Positions 51,331-60,289 are shown, numbered from the stretch's first letter. The stretch: DNA of 64,000 bases from Streptococcus sanguinis (GCF_019929225.1 NZ_JAHZPA010000005.1:1-64000); one strand, 5' to 3'. Translations and numbers: made by a program. Notes: generated from the sequence alone by a model not told the origin.

Positions 51331-51371
51331 TTTCATTCGTAATTGTTTTTCTTTCTAAAATAAGTTATAAT
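51331..51371 (+). promoter_or_regulatory. Activase promoter with shared motif
   Basis: TTGTTT (51343-51348), 17 bp, TATAAT (51366-51371). The motif TTTCATTCGTAATT (51331-51344) touches the -35 and matches the sites at 46504-46517 and 48679-48692 (consensus TTTYdTTYGTAAyT). Candidate operator for the divergent DeoR protein. Confidence 0.6.
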
Positions 51372-51396
51372 GATTGTATCCAAAGGAGGCCTGAGT

Positions 51397-52173
51397 ATGG
51401 AAACAACAAAAGGAATTATTTTCAACATCCAACATTTCAGTATTCATGATGGACCAGGGATTCGTACAACGGTTTTCCTCAAGGGCTGTCCTCTGCGTTG
51501 CCCTTGGTGCTCCAATCCAGAATCACAGCAATTCAGACCCGAGCCTATGCTGGATGCTACTACCAAAAAAAGCATCACTATGGGGGAGGAAAGAAGTGTC
51601 GAGGAGATTATCAACGAAGTCCTAAAAGACAGAGATTTTTATGAAGAATCTGGTGGCGGCCTAACCTTATCTGGCGGAGAGATTTTCGCCCAGTTTGAAT
51701 TTGCCAAGGCCATTCTCAAAGCGGCTAAGGAAAAAGGGATTCATACCGCTATTGAAACAACTGCCTTTGTAGAACATGAAAAATTCGTGGATCTCATCCA
51801 GTACGTTGATTTTATCTATACAGACCTGAAACATTATAACTCTGTCAACCACCGCAAGGTGACTGGAGTAAAAAACGAATTAATTGTTCAGAATATCCAC
51901 TACGCCTTCACTCATCAAAAGACGATTGTTCTGCGCATTCCTGTCATTCCAGATTTTAACGACTCTTTAGAAGATGCGGAGCAGTTTGCGACTCTGTTTA
52001 ATGAACTATCCATCGATCAAGTCCAGCTGCTGCCTTTCCATCAATTTGGCGAAAATAAATACAAATTACTTGGCCGAAAGTATGCCATGGAAGATGTCAA
52101 GGCCTTGCACCCTGAAGACTTATTTGAATACCAAGATGTCTTTTTGAAGCATGACATTAATTGTTATTTTTAG
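51397..52173 (+). CDS. Glycyl radical enzyme activase (radical SAM)
   Basis: 258 residues from the ATG at 51397 (AAAGGAGG upstream). Radical-SAM cluster motif CPLRCPWC (CxxxCxxC) in the block HDGPGIRTTVFLKGCPLRC, then GGGLTLSGGE and TDLKHYN. It installs the glycyl radical on the enzyme encoded in the facing operon. The ferredoxin-like insert with extra cysteines found in many activases of non-PFL enzymes is missing; only a short linker joins the cluster loop to SVEEIINEVL. Confidence 0.92.
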   Translation: METTKGIIFNIQHFSIHDGPGIRTTVFLKGCPLRCPWCSNPESQQFRPEPMLDATTKKSITMGEERSVEEIINEVLKDRDFYEESGGGLTLSGGEIFAQFEFAKAILKAAKEKGIHTAIETTAFVEHEKFVDLIQYVDFIYTDLKHYNSVNHRKVTGVKNELIVQNIHYAFTHQKTIVLRIPVIPDFNDSLEDAEQFATLFNELSIDQVQLLPFHQFGENKYKLLGRKYAMEDVKALHPEDLFEYQDVFLKHDINCYF

Positions 52174-52192
52174 TCTTTAATTTTCAAACACT

Positions 52193-52242
52193 AAAAAACA
52201 AGCCACGCTGTCAACCCTGCGGTTGAAAGGTGGCTTGTTTTG
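52193..52242. repeat. 50-bp terminator-like repeat, copy 2
   Basis: Outer stem AAACAAGCCAC/GTGGCTTGTTT is perfect, with inner TCAACC/GGTTGA. Direct-orientation copy of 42146-42195 (45 of 50 identical). Acts as a bidirectional terminator between the activase and the glycosyltransferase gene. Confidence 0.8.
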
Positions 52243-52243
52243 T

Positions 52244-53113
52244 TTATTCTCCAAATAGTTGGAGTTTGCTTTCAATTTCCTGATAGACCAGACTAGACTG
52301 CATACCGACAGCTGCAGCGCTATCGCGACAATACTGGAGCAAGAAGGTGTAGTATTTGTAGTAGAGGCTCAGGTCATAGCCTAGCTTACCTAGAATGGCT
52401 ATCTGCTCCTCAAAACCTACAATCAAGTCTCGGAACCACTGCTCATTCCAAGTCATGGAGATGCTATTTGGCCGCAAGCGATAGTAATAGAGCGGTTCAT
52501 TGAGATAGATTATCTTGTCTGACTGAAGATAAAGCTTATAAGTCGTGAAGGCATCTTCGGCCACTCGGCCGACTGGATAGCGCACTGTATCAAAGAGCTT
52601 ACGCTTATAGAGCTTGGCCCAGGCACAGAGAAAGACACCGTCTAGCATGCGCCGTCTAGGGTACTCCTCAATCATCTCTTCTCGCGTATAGAGGGTTTCA
52701 AAATGCTCTGTCGAATAGTAGAGGAAGGCTGAATCCTCAGCACGGAAACTACAGTGGTGACCAATGGCAATGTCCGCATCATACTCCTTGAGCTTTTCAT
52801 AGAGGCGGGCAACATGCTGCTCAGGCAGCCAGTCATCCGAATCCACAAAAATCAAATAGTCTGCACTAGAGTGCTCAATCCCTGTGTTGCGGGCACCGGA
52901 CAAACCTTGATTGTCCTGATAAATGAGACGAATCCTCGCATCCTGATCAGCTAGCTCTTGGCAAATCTGACCAGAAGCATCTGTTGAACCATCATTGACT
53001 AGAATAATTTCCAGATTTTGATAGGTCTGACGACAGACGCTGTTCACACATTCTGCTAAATACTGCTCAACATTGTAAACAGGGATGATAACACTGATTA
53101 ATTCCTGAGACAT
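52244..53113 (-). CDS. Glycosyltransferase family 2
   Basis: 289 residues, GT-A fold. Seen: ISVIIPVYNVEQYLAECVNS at the start, IILVNDGSTDASG, and the metal-binding DSDD in LIFVDSDDWLPEQ. No membrane anchor is obvious. Such enzymes add sugars to wall polysaccharide or surface glycoproteins; target unknown. Stands alone. Confidence 0.88.
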   Translation of the reverse strand: MSQELISVIIPVYNVEQYLAECVNSVCRQTYQNLEIILVNDGSTDASGQICQELADQDARIRLIYQDNQGLSGARNTGIEHSSADYLIFVDSDDWLPEQHVARLYEKLKEYDADIAIGHHCSFRAEDSAFLYYSTEHFETLYTREEMIEEYPRRRMLDGVFLCAWAKLYKRKLFDTVRYPVGRVAEDAFTTYKLYLQSDKIIYLNEPLYYYRLRPNSISMTWNEQWFRDLIVGFEEQIAILGKLGYDLSLYYKYYTFLLQYCRDSAAAVGMQSSLVYQEIESKLQLFGE

Positions 53114-53323
53114 GATAACTCCTATTCTTTTCCTGTCTTTTTATTATACATGATTTTTTAGGTTTGTGAGGTGTTTTTGGAAAATAAGTTTTTAAAGGGT
53201 AGTTTCCGTTTTTTAGACATATTTCAATCTATTGTTCAATTGCTGTGTTTTTACACTTATAAAAATCTTCCGTCCTTTATTTTGTGCTATACTCGAATTA
53301 GGGATTTTAAGGGAGATTAGGAA

Positions 53324-54301
53324 ATGTTTGGATTCTTTTTCGTTGCATTTGTGGCTGTCTTTGGCATCGTCTTTTTTATCAGTTATAAGCTACTTGAAGA
53401 CAGGGAAGATACGGACTCGGATTGGTCATCCAGCCAAAGCCCAGAGCCTGACTATTTCCAGCAAACCCAGACTGCCCCTTGGGAACTCAAATATAACAAG
53501 GGAAAACAGGGAGAGTACCAGCTTGGTCAGGTCTTGAACCAGCTCTATGGCTATAAAAAGATTTTGTACAATCTCTATATTTTCAAAGAAGATGGATCTA
53601 CCACTGAGATTGATGCCCTGCTGATTCATCCATCTGGAATTTACATTTTTGAGTCAAAAAACTACAAGGGCTGGATCTTCGGCTCAGAAAACCAGCAATA
53701 CTGGACTCAGGTTCTTTCCGGAGGCCGCGGAAAATCCTACAAGAATTCTTTTTTCAATCCCATTATTCAAAATAAAGTCCATCTCAAATGGCTCAGCTAC
53801 TATCTCAACCAATACACGCCAAACCTATATTCCTATATCGTCTTTGGCAATGACTGTCAGCTTAAGGAAATCCATCTAAACAGTGACAGGCATAAGGTTA
53901 TTCAGACCTGGCAAGTGATTGGGGCAATTGACCGGCAGGCCTGCCAAAGTCCAGTCTACCTGTCGTCTGAGCAGATTGACGACCTCTATCGTATGCTGCT
54001 ACCTTTGACCAAACGAAAGCAGGTCATCAAAGAGCGCCATATTAACAGCATTGCCCAGAATAAACAGCGTAGAGAAGCAGAAAAGATCTGCCCTCGCTGC
54101 CAGCATAGATTGGTGCTCCGTACCGCATCCAAGGGTTCTAGGGCTGGTCAGCAATTTTGGGGCTGCTCCAACTTCCCAAGATGCCGCTTTACTCAAAAAT
54201 ACCAAGAGCCTGTCTGCAGTCCGCCCGCTGCGCAAGCACCTAATTTTGGACAGCCTGTCGTGCAAAACCTAAATCAAACACAAAGCAACAGCAGATTCTA
54301 G
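53324..54301 (+). CDS. NERD-domain membrane protein with topoisomerase-type zinc finger
   Basis: 325 residues. One N-terminal membrane helix (3-22), then a NERD nuclease-related domain (about 60-180: KGKQGEYQLGQVL, TTEIDALLIHPSGIYIFESKNYKG), and a C-terminal zinc finger with four Cys (256, 259, 281, 287) like those of topoisomerase I. NERD is distantly related to restriction-type nucleases, suggesting a role on DNA or RNA at the membrane. Function unknown. Single gene. Confidence 0.85.
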   Translation: MFGFFFVAFVAVFGIVFFISYKLLEDREDTDSDWSSSQSPEPDYFQQTQTAPWELKYNKGKQGEYQLGQVLNQLYGYKKILYNLYIFKEDGSTTEIDALLIHPSGIYIFESKNYKGWIFGSENQQYWTQVLSGGRGKSYKNSFFNPIIQNKVHLKWLSYYLNQYTPNLYSYIVFGNDCQLKEIHLNSDRHKVIQTWQVIGAIDRQACQSPVYLSSEQIDDLYRMLLPLTKRKQVIKERHINSIAQNKQRREAEKICPRCQHRLVLRTASKGSRAGQQFWGCSNFPRCRFTQKYQEPVCSPPAAQAPNFGQPVVQNLNQTQSNSRF

Positions 54302-54344
54302 CTGTTGCTTTTTTGTAGATTATTTTTTTCTCTAGCTTGCAAAA

Positions 54345-55760
54345 CTAAGATTTTTTCTTCAGGCCAAGGAAGGCAGCACCAAGCCCTAAGAGCCCGAATC
54401 CCAGCAAATTGGCCAATAGACTGCTTTGGCTGCCGGTCTTAGGCAGTTGTTTGGAAGAAGCTTGTTGAAGAGTTGGCTGTTGAGACGCTGCTTGAGAATC
54501 CGTCTGGCCGCTTGTTTTGTAGGTCAGATTTTCCGCTTGGCTACCCTTTGGATCAGGCCTTGCAGGGGTTGGCTGCTGAGCTTGATTTTGGGCGACCTGC
54601 TCCATATCGGCCAGCGGCACGATACTCTTCATAAATACATCTTGTGAAATGGCCCTTTCTTCGACTGCATCTTGAATACCAGTGAGGCTGACAAAATAGT
54701 AACGCGCCCAATCCTTGGTCAGTCGCTGAATACCAGCCAGACCAGCTCCTGGATACCAGAGCGGCTTACTCACTTCCTCAGCAAACTTCCAGTCACCGCC
54801 AACTTGAATACCCAGCTTGGCATCTGGGTCAGATTTTTCAGAAATACGAGCTTCTACGGAAACTAAAACAGCCCGAATGGTTTGAGGATTTGGAATATCA
54901 CGGGCCTGATCAGAACCCCAGTGGGCAACCCGATCCTGCTTAGGTAATACCTCAATAGCTGTTCCACCGCCAGTCAAGGCTTCCTGCCGTGCATCTTCTA
55001 CATAGCTGGACATATTGCCCTTGAATTGAGCAACCCATTGAACCCCTTGAGGGTGATCTACAATTTTCTCCCAGACATTGGAGTCCTTCCGGAGCACAAA
55101 AGCCTGCATGTTACGAATATCCGCCCACGCATTGCTGGCCTTATTGTCCGTCATTTCCATCACAACGCCCCAAGGATCAAATTCATTCATCCATTTGCCG
55201 CGTTCCTTGTTAAAGACAGCCTGTGCTTCTTCGTCGGTCATCCCTTCGCCTTTATAAGCTAGGTAGTACCAATCAGCCGCTGGGTCATAAGTCGGACGGC
55301 CGCCTAACACGACGGCTCCGCCATTAAATTGGCCAAGACCGCCATTAGGACCTCGCTTTTGACGCTCTCCATTTTCTTCAACGACATTTTCCTCCGACCA
55401 AACCCAGACATCCCCTTGATTGGCTCCCATCTGAGCAATGGCACGCTGTTTCTGCTCATCAGACATGACCTGACTGGCTGGCAGCTCGCTAGCGGCTGCA
55501 GCTGATTCGGCCTGATTTGCAGGAGCTGTTTGGGGTTCAGTTGGAGCTGGATTTTCAGCCTCAGGACTTGCTTGCGCCGTCGAAGAAGCCGGCGTTTCAG
55601 CCACTGCGGCAGGGGCAGGCGCAACATCTTCTGCTTCAACTCTTGAGACAGCTGTAAAAGCTGCTAAGGACAAGAGGGAAGCACATAGCAGCAAGCCGCT
55701 CCCATACTTGGCAGCAGAAGCAGATTTTGCTAGGGCTTGCCAAGAAAACTTATTATTCAT
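54345..55760 (-). CDS. LPXTG wall-anchored protein, unknown function
   Basis: 471 residues. N-terminal secretion signal with KYGSGLLLCASLLSLAAF (cleaved near VEA|ED), a 60-residue low-complexity A/P/E linker, a folded domain of about 280 residues (100-390; contains WSEENVVEENGERQKRGPNG, then WYYLAYKGEGMTDEEA), a Gln/Pro-rich spacer, and LPKTG at 439-443 with hydrophobic helix and KKKS tail. The central domain was not recognised. Monocistronic. Confidence 0.82.
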   Translation of the reverse strand: MNNKFSWQALAKSASAAKYGSGLLLCASLLSLAAFTAVSRVEAEDVAPAPAAVAETPASSTAQASPEAENPAPTEPQTAPANQAESAAAASELPASQVMSDEQKQRAIAQMGANQGDVWVWSEENVVEENGERQKRGPNGGLGQFNGGAVVLGGRPTYDPAADWYYLAYKGEGMTDEEAQAVFNKERGKWMNEFDPWGVVMEMTDNKASNAWADIRNMQAFVLRKDSNVWEKIVDHPQGVQWVAQFKGNMSSYVEDARQEALTGGGTAIEVLPKQDRVAHWGSDQARDIPNPQTIRAVLVSVEARISEKSDPDAKLGIQVGGDWKFAEEVSKPLWYPGAGLAGIQRLTKDWARYYFVSLTGIQDAVEERAISQDVFMKSIVPLADMEQVAQNQAQQPTPARPDPKGSQAENLTYKTSGQTDSQAASQQPTLQQASSKQLPKTGSQSSLLANLLGFGLLGLGAAFLGLKKKS

Positions 55761-55878
55761 ATCATTCTCCTTTCATAAGGTGCAGAGTCGAGCTTAATCA
55801 ATGAAATATGCAGACCGATTCGGTGCTCTTAGGCTTCATTGATTCTGAATAACAAATAATCTCCCTGCAAAAACAAGC

Positions 55879-56808
55879 TTAGGGCAGAGGATTCCCCGCG
55901 CTCTTGTATATCTTATACCAGTCAGCCCGAGAGAGCTCAATATCAAAAGCAGCCACCATTGAGCGAATTCGCTGCGGATTCATGGAGCCAACAATCGGCT
56001 GCATTTGTGCCGGATGACGCAAAATCCAGGCGAGAACTAAGGCTTCAAAAGAAACTTGATAGTCTGACGTAAAGGCATGCAGAGTTTCTGTAAGCTGAGT
56101 ATATTTAGGATGCTCCATAAAGAGTCCCTGGTTCAAGTCGACCTGAAATGGTGACCAAGGCTGAATCGTGATATGATGCAATCGACAATAGTCCAGCACA
56201 CTACCATCTCGAACGATTGCTAAAGGATTGAGCATATTGGCATTGAGCCCAGCATCCAACATCGGAGTATGGGCTGGACCAAACTGCAGTTGGTTGGCAA
56301 TCAAGGGCTGCTCCACACTCTTCTGCAGCAGCTCAATCTGATAAGGATTTTGATTGCTAACTCCGAAATAGCGAACCTTCCCAGCTTGGTGCAGCTGTGA
56401 AAAAGCCTCAGCTACCTCTTCTGGCTCCACAAGAGCATCTGGCCGGTGCAGGAGGAGCACATCCAGATAGTCCGTCTGCAAGCGCTCCAAGCTGCCTTCA
56501 ACCGAGCTGATGATATAATCCTTAGAAAAATCAAAATGGTAGTTGGTGTGAACATCCCGCAGTCCGCACTTGGACTGGATGAATACTCGGTCCCGGGGAA
56601 TCTTAGCTGAGCGAAGAGCCTGCGCAAACTTAGCTTCAGACTGGCCGCCAGCATAGACATCTGAGTGGTCAAAGAAATTAATTCCCACTTCTACCGCTGT
56701 TTCAAGAACAGAAACGACCTCTTTAGGATCATGCTCTGCCAGTCGCATGCAGCCCAAAATCAGCTGACTGGCTCCTTCCAGTTCATTTCCGACTGTCATA
56801 TATTTCAT
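55879..56808 (-). CDS. Aldo/keto reductase
   Basis: 309 residues, NADPH-dependent TIM-barrel oxidoreductase (YdhF-like). Seen: FFDHSDVYAGGQSE with catalytic Asp/Tyr, IQSKCGLRD (Lys), LLLHRPDALVEPEEV (His), RYFGVSNQNPYQIELL and the C-terminal PIVGSMNPQRI nucleotide site. Starts 10 bp after bgaC and so belongs to that operon; its sugar or aldehyde substrate is unknown. Confidence 0.88.
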   Translation of the reverse strand: MKYMTVGNELEGASQLILGCMRLAEHDPKEVVSVLETAVEVGINFFDHSDVYAGGQSEAKFAQALRSAKIPRDRVFIQSKCGLRDVHTNYHFDFSKDYIISSVEGSLERLQTDYLDVLLLHRPDALVEPEEVAEAFSQLHQAGKVRYFGVSNQNPYQIELLQKSVEQPLIANQLQFGPAHTPMLDAGLNANMLNPLAIVRDGSVLDYCRLHHITIQPWSPFQVDLNQGLFMEHPKYTQLTETLHAFTSDYQVSFEALVLAWILRHPAQMQPIVGSMNPQRIRSMVAAFDIELSRADWYKIYKSAGNPLP

Positions 56809-56817
56809 CGCAACACC

Positions 56818-58596
56818 TCATTTCTTATAGACCGGATGGTCAAGCAAGGTCAACTCTTCAATCTTGACATTTTCAGTTTCAAAGACGATAAATTCATTCT
56901 TTTCCTTAAGCAGGCCAGACGGCACATAGAGATAGTGAATCGGCCCTTCATTCCAGTAGCGGCCTAGGTTGAAGCCGTTGACCGAAATACAGCCTTTCCC
57001 ATACTTAGAGCAGTCGATGAAGGTATCAGCGATATCATCCAACTCTACTTCAAAGCGATAGAAGGTCGGTGCTTTGACTTCCTCCGGTGGAGCTGAGTAG
57101 CAGTCTAGCTTGGCCAGCATTTCCTGGTCAAACTTGAGCGCATAATGCTTCCAGCCCTTTCGGAACTGGTGGTTAATCATGATACCACCCTTGACTCCCT
57201 TGGATTGACTGGGTGCGCCCAGCTTGTAACCATAGTTGACACGCCCCATATTTTCTACCAGCACATCAATCTGAATCCGCTCTGTATCAGCTGAGAAGAG
57301 CATCTCATCACCGATTTCTTCCCGATACTGGGTAGCCAGGTGCTCCTGATTGATATAGAAATGACAGCGGTCATGAGTCTCCAAGGCCTTGAGCCTTTCC
57401 TCATGGTATTGATTTTTGATATCGGAACGGTAGAGGATATAGCCATGATTCTGCCCAATCTGCTCCATAGGCTGCGGATAATCCAGCAGAATTTCCTCTG
57501 TGATATCCGCTGCCACATCCAGCAGGTTTGCAGTCCCAAGCAGTGGAAAACTGCCATAGGCCTTGGCCTGTCGGCTAATAGGCTCCATCTGCTCAAGCTC
57601 TGGAAAGACCTCGTGGATCACCCGCTGAACAGCGTAGTATTTCTCGGTTGGGTGCCCCCACTCAGTAATGGGTGCGTCAAAATCATAGGAGGTAATCTGC
57701 GGCAAATCCTTGGTCTTTCGTGCCGAACAGCCGCTAATAAAGCCAAAGTTTGTCCCACCTCTCAATAGGAAGAGGTTCATGCTGCCCAGCTGCAGCATTT
57801 CTTTGACATCCTGGGCCAAATCTTCGGCTTCACGCCGAACGATTTCCTCGCTCCAGCGGCTGAACCAGCCGTCCCAAAACTCGGTACACATAAGCGGCCA
57901 TTTCTTGCCATAGCGCTCCATGAAAGCTCGCAGATTATCTGTATTTTCCTTGGGCTGAGATCCGAAATTCCCCGTCACAAAAATATCATCCTCAATCAAG
58001 GTCCCAGATTCCAAAGCCTCTATCCATGTCCCATCAGAAGTAAAGAGGGGAACCGTAACGCCACGTACCTTCATCATCTGCGCAATGCTACGCATGTAGG
58101 CCTTGTCTTCGGCGTAAGAACCGTATTCATTTTCCACCTGCATCATGAGGATAGGACCGCCTTGATCACTCTGATAGGGCAGAAGCTTGGGAAATAGCCA
58201 GTCATAGAAATGACTGACCTTTTCCAGAAAAAGCGGATGATTGACCCGCAGGCGCATCGAAGGATATCTCAAGAGCCAAGCCGGCAGGCCGCCAAAGTCA
58301 AACTCTGCACAGATGTAGGGCGTCGGACGGACAATGAGATAAAGCCCCATCTCCTCAACCAACTTGAAGTATGCTTCAAAATCCAGCATGCCCTCTGCCT
58401 GAAACTGACCTTCCTGAGGTTCATGCAATGCCCAAGGAATATAGGTTTCTACCGTATTAAAGCCTAAAGCTTTAAGATTGTAAAGGGTATCTCGCCACTG
58501 GTCTGGATGAAGCCGGAAATACTGAATAGCTCCCGATAAAATCTTAAAAGGCTTGCCATCCAGGTAAAATTCTTCTTTAATTTCAAATTTTGCCAT
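56818..58596 (-). CDS. bgaC: Beta-galactosidase, GH35 (BgaC-like)
   Basis: 592 residues, no signal peptide. Seen: N-terminal LDGKPFKILSGAIQYFRLHP, acid/base Glu157 in QVENEYGSYAED, nucleophile Glu239 in CTEFWDGWF, and C-terminal beta-sandwich domains ending in NGFNLGRYWNEGP. In pneumococcus BgaC removes terminal beta-1,3-galactose from Gal-GlcNAc. There it sits with a mannose-type PTS; here the PTS is lactose-type. Starts 1 bp after the IIC stop. Confidence 0.93.
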   Translation of the reverse strand: MAKFEIKEEFYLDGKPFKILSGAIQYFRLHPDQWRDTLYNLKALGFNTVETYIPWALHEPQEGQFQAEGMLDFEAYFKLVEEMGLYLIVRPTPYICAEFDFGGLPAWLLRYPSMRLRVNHPLFLEKVSHFYDWLFPKLLPYQSDQGGPILMMQVENEYGSYAEDKAYMRSIAQMMKVRGVTVPLFTSDGTWIEALESGTLIEDDIFVTGNFGSQPKENTDNLRAFMERYGKKWPLMCTEFWDGWFSRWSEEIVRREAEDLAQDVKEMLQLGSMNLFLLRGGTNFGFISGCSARKTKDLPQITSYDFDAPITEWGHPTEKYYAVQRVIHEVFPELEQMEPISRQAKAYGSFPLLGTANLLDVAADITEEILLDYPQPMEQIGQNHGYILYRSDIKNQYHEERLKALETHDRCHFYINQEHLATQYREEIGDEMLFSADTERIQIDVLVENMGRVNYGYKLGAPSQSKGVKGGIMINHQFRKGWKHYALKFDQEMLAKLDCYSAPPEEVKAPTFYRFEVELDDIADTFIDCSKYGKGCISVNGFNLGRYWNEGPIHYLYVPSGLLKEKNEFIVFETENVKIEELTLLDHPVYKK

Positions 58597-59958
58597 CTAT
58601 CCAAGCTCCTCCTGTTTATCTGCCATCTTGACAAAGGGCAGATATATAGCGGTCGAAATAGCGATGTTAACCAGCGAAAGAATAATTGCCCGCCAGTCGA
58701 AGGCTGTCGCAAAGAAACCGTAGAGAATCGGCGGCATTACCCAAGTAACGTTTTGAGTAACCGGCGCAACCAAGCCCATAGAGGTTGCAAAGTAGGCTAC
58801 TGTTACCATGACCATTGGCGTCAGGACGTATGGAATAAACATAATTGGATTCAAAACGATTGGCAGACCGTACATAACCGGCTCACCGATGTTGAAGACC
58901 ATTGGGAAAATTCCCAACTTAGCCACTTCGCGATAGTGCTTGTTCCGAGATTGCCAGAGAATGGCAATGGCAACACCAATCGCATCAAACCAGACAAAAG
59001 CACCGAAAGAATTATCCGTCCACATGTAAGGAATCGCATGCCCAGCCTGATAAGCTTCCAGATTAGCCAGCATGGTCACACCAAATAGACTAGCCATAAC
59101 TGGCGCCAGCACATTACCACCGTGCAGTCCGAAGAACCAGAAAATCTTATTGAGAAAGACAATGAGCAGTACAGCCCAGAAGCTTTGAGACAAGCTGAGA
59201 AGCGGTGCCTGAAGAATCTTGTAAATCCAGTCAATCAACAGTTCTCCTGTCACCAGATTAAAGAGATAGGTCGCAATTCCCACGACATACATGGCAATCG
59301 CAGCCGGAATGATAGACAGGAAGGGCTTCATGATAGCTGGCGGAACAGAATCTGGAAGTTTGATCGTCCAGTTACGATTCATGACCTTACAGAAGATGAT
59401 GACAGATACAAAACCAATTAGAATAGCAGTAAAGTAGCCACGCGCACTAATCTGGTCACCGGGAATGACACTGTTAATCGTCACAGACAGATTACTGCCG
59501 TCAAGTTTTAGCTCTGGGAGTTTTGAAATTGCCTTACTCAGCCCTGGTGTTTTGCCAGCTAACTCAAAGGTTTTAGTAACTGATCCACCAATGGTAATGA
59601 TGTAGGAAGCAACAGCTACCAGACCGGCAGACACCTTATCAGTATTGTAAATTTTAGCGATATTGACCCCGAAGGTAAAGAGGAACAAGAGGGTAACGAT
59701 AGGAATACTGCCCTTGAATACCAGCCAGTTAATATCAATCAGCCACTGGAAGGTAGAGGAAATCCAGGTCCAGCCGAACTGCCCTGGCAAGTCAGATAGA
59801 AAGGCGTTGACCATGAGGGCGAAAGAGCCCGTCATAATCACAGGCATGGTTCCGATAAAGGAATCCCGCAGGGCAACCAGAAATTTTTGGTTGCCGATTT
59901 TATTGGCAATAGGCATGAGACGCGCTTGCCATTTATCAACCAAACTACTCATCTGCAT
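58597..59958 (-). CDS. PTS EIIC, lactose/cellobiose family (bgaC operon)
   Basis: 453 residues with about ten membrane helices. Seen: LVALRDSFIGTMPVIMTGSFALMVN, FWFFGLHGGNVLAPVMASL and FNIGEPVMYGLPIVLNP, which mark Lac-family IIC. Imports and phosphorylates a sugar, probably a beta-galactoside disaccharide given bgaC downstream (inference). Related to, but clearly different from, the IIC at 46639-47940. Confidence 0.92.
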   Translation of the reverse strand: MQMSSLVDKWQARLMPIANKIGNQKFLVALRDSFIGTMPVIMTGSFALMVNAFLSDLPGQFGWTWISSTFQWLIDINWLVFKGSIPIVTLLFLFTFGVNIAKIYNTDKVSAGLVAVASYIITIGGSVTKTFELAGKTPGLSKAISKLPELKLDGSNLSVTINSVIPGDQISARGYFTAILIGFVSVIIFCKVMNRNWTIKLPDSVPPAIMKPFLSIIPAAIAMYVVGIATYLFNLVTGELLIDWIYKILQAPLLSLSQSFWAVLLIVFLNKIFWFFGLHGGNVLAPVMASLFGVTMLANLEAYQAGHAIPYMWTDNSFGAFVWFDAIGVAIAILWQSRNKHYREVAKLGIFPMVFNIGEPVMYGLPIVLNPIMFIPYVLTPMVMVTVAYFATSMGLVAPVTQNVTWVMPPILYGFFATAFDWRAIILSLVNIAISTAIYLPFVKMADKQEELG

Positions 59959-59963
59959 TTCTC

Positions 59964-60281
59964 CTATTCATCAAATTTTTTATGTAAATCAACAATCTCC
60001 TTTGCCAAATCAACAAAGGCGATACTGGTCATGAGATGATCCTGTCCATGCACCATAAATAAACTAAGTTCTGTCTTTTCTCCTTGTGCCTCCTTGCTCA
60101 GCATTTCAGCCTGAGCATGATGGGCTTGCAACAGGGCCTTCTGAGCCTGACTCAGCCTCTCCTGAGCTCGGTCAAAGTCCTGCTTTTTAGCTGCTGCAAT
60201 GGCTTCGATAGCACAAGACTTGGCCTCTCCGCCATACATAATGAGGGTCATAGCGACCTCTAAGGAATCTTTATTTTCCAT
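59964..60281 (-). CDS. PTS EIIA, lactose/cellobiose family (bgaC operon)
   Basis: 105 residues. Seen: MTLIMYGGEAKSCAIEAIAAAKK and phospho-His block LFMVHGQDHLMTSIAF. Second gene of the operon, 8 bp after IIB and 5 bp before IIC. Confidence 0.92.
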   Translation of the reverse strand: MENKDSLEVAMTLIMYGGEAKSCAIEAIAAAKKQDFDRAQERLSQAQKALLQAHHAQAEMLSKEAQGEKTELSLFMVHGQDHLMTSIAFVDLAKEIVDLHKKFDE

Positions 60282-60289
60282 AGTAGTAC

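Noticed and set aside
51362..51380. Third Per box at the activase promoter (TTATAATGATTGTAT)
   Set aside because: Two mismatches in the right half remove the palindrome; the left half is simply the -10.
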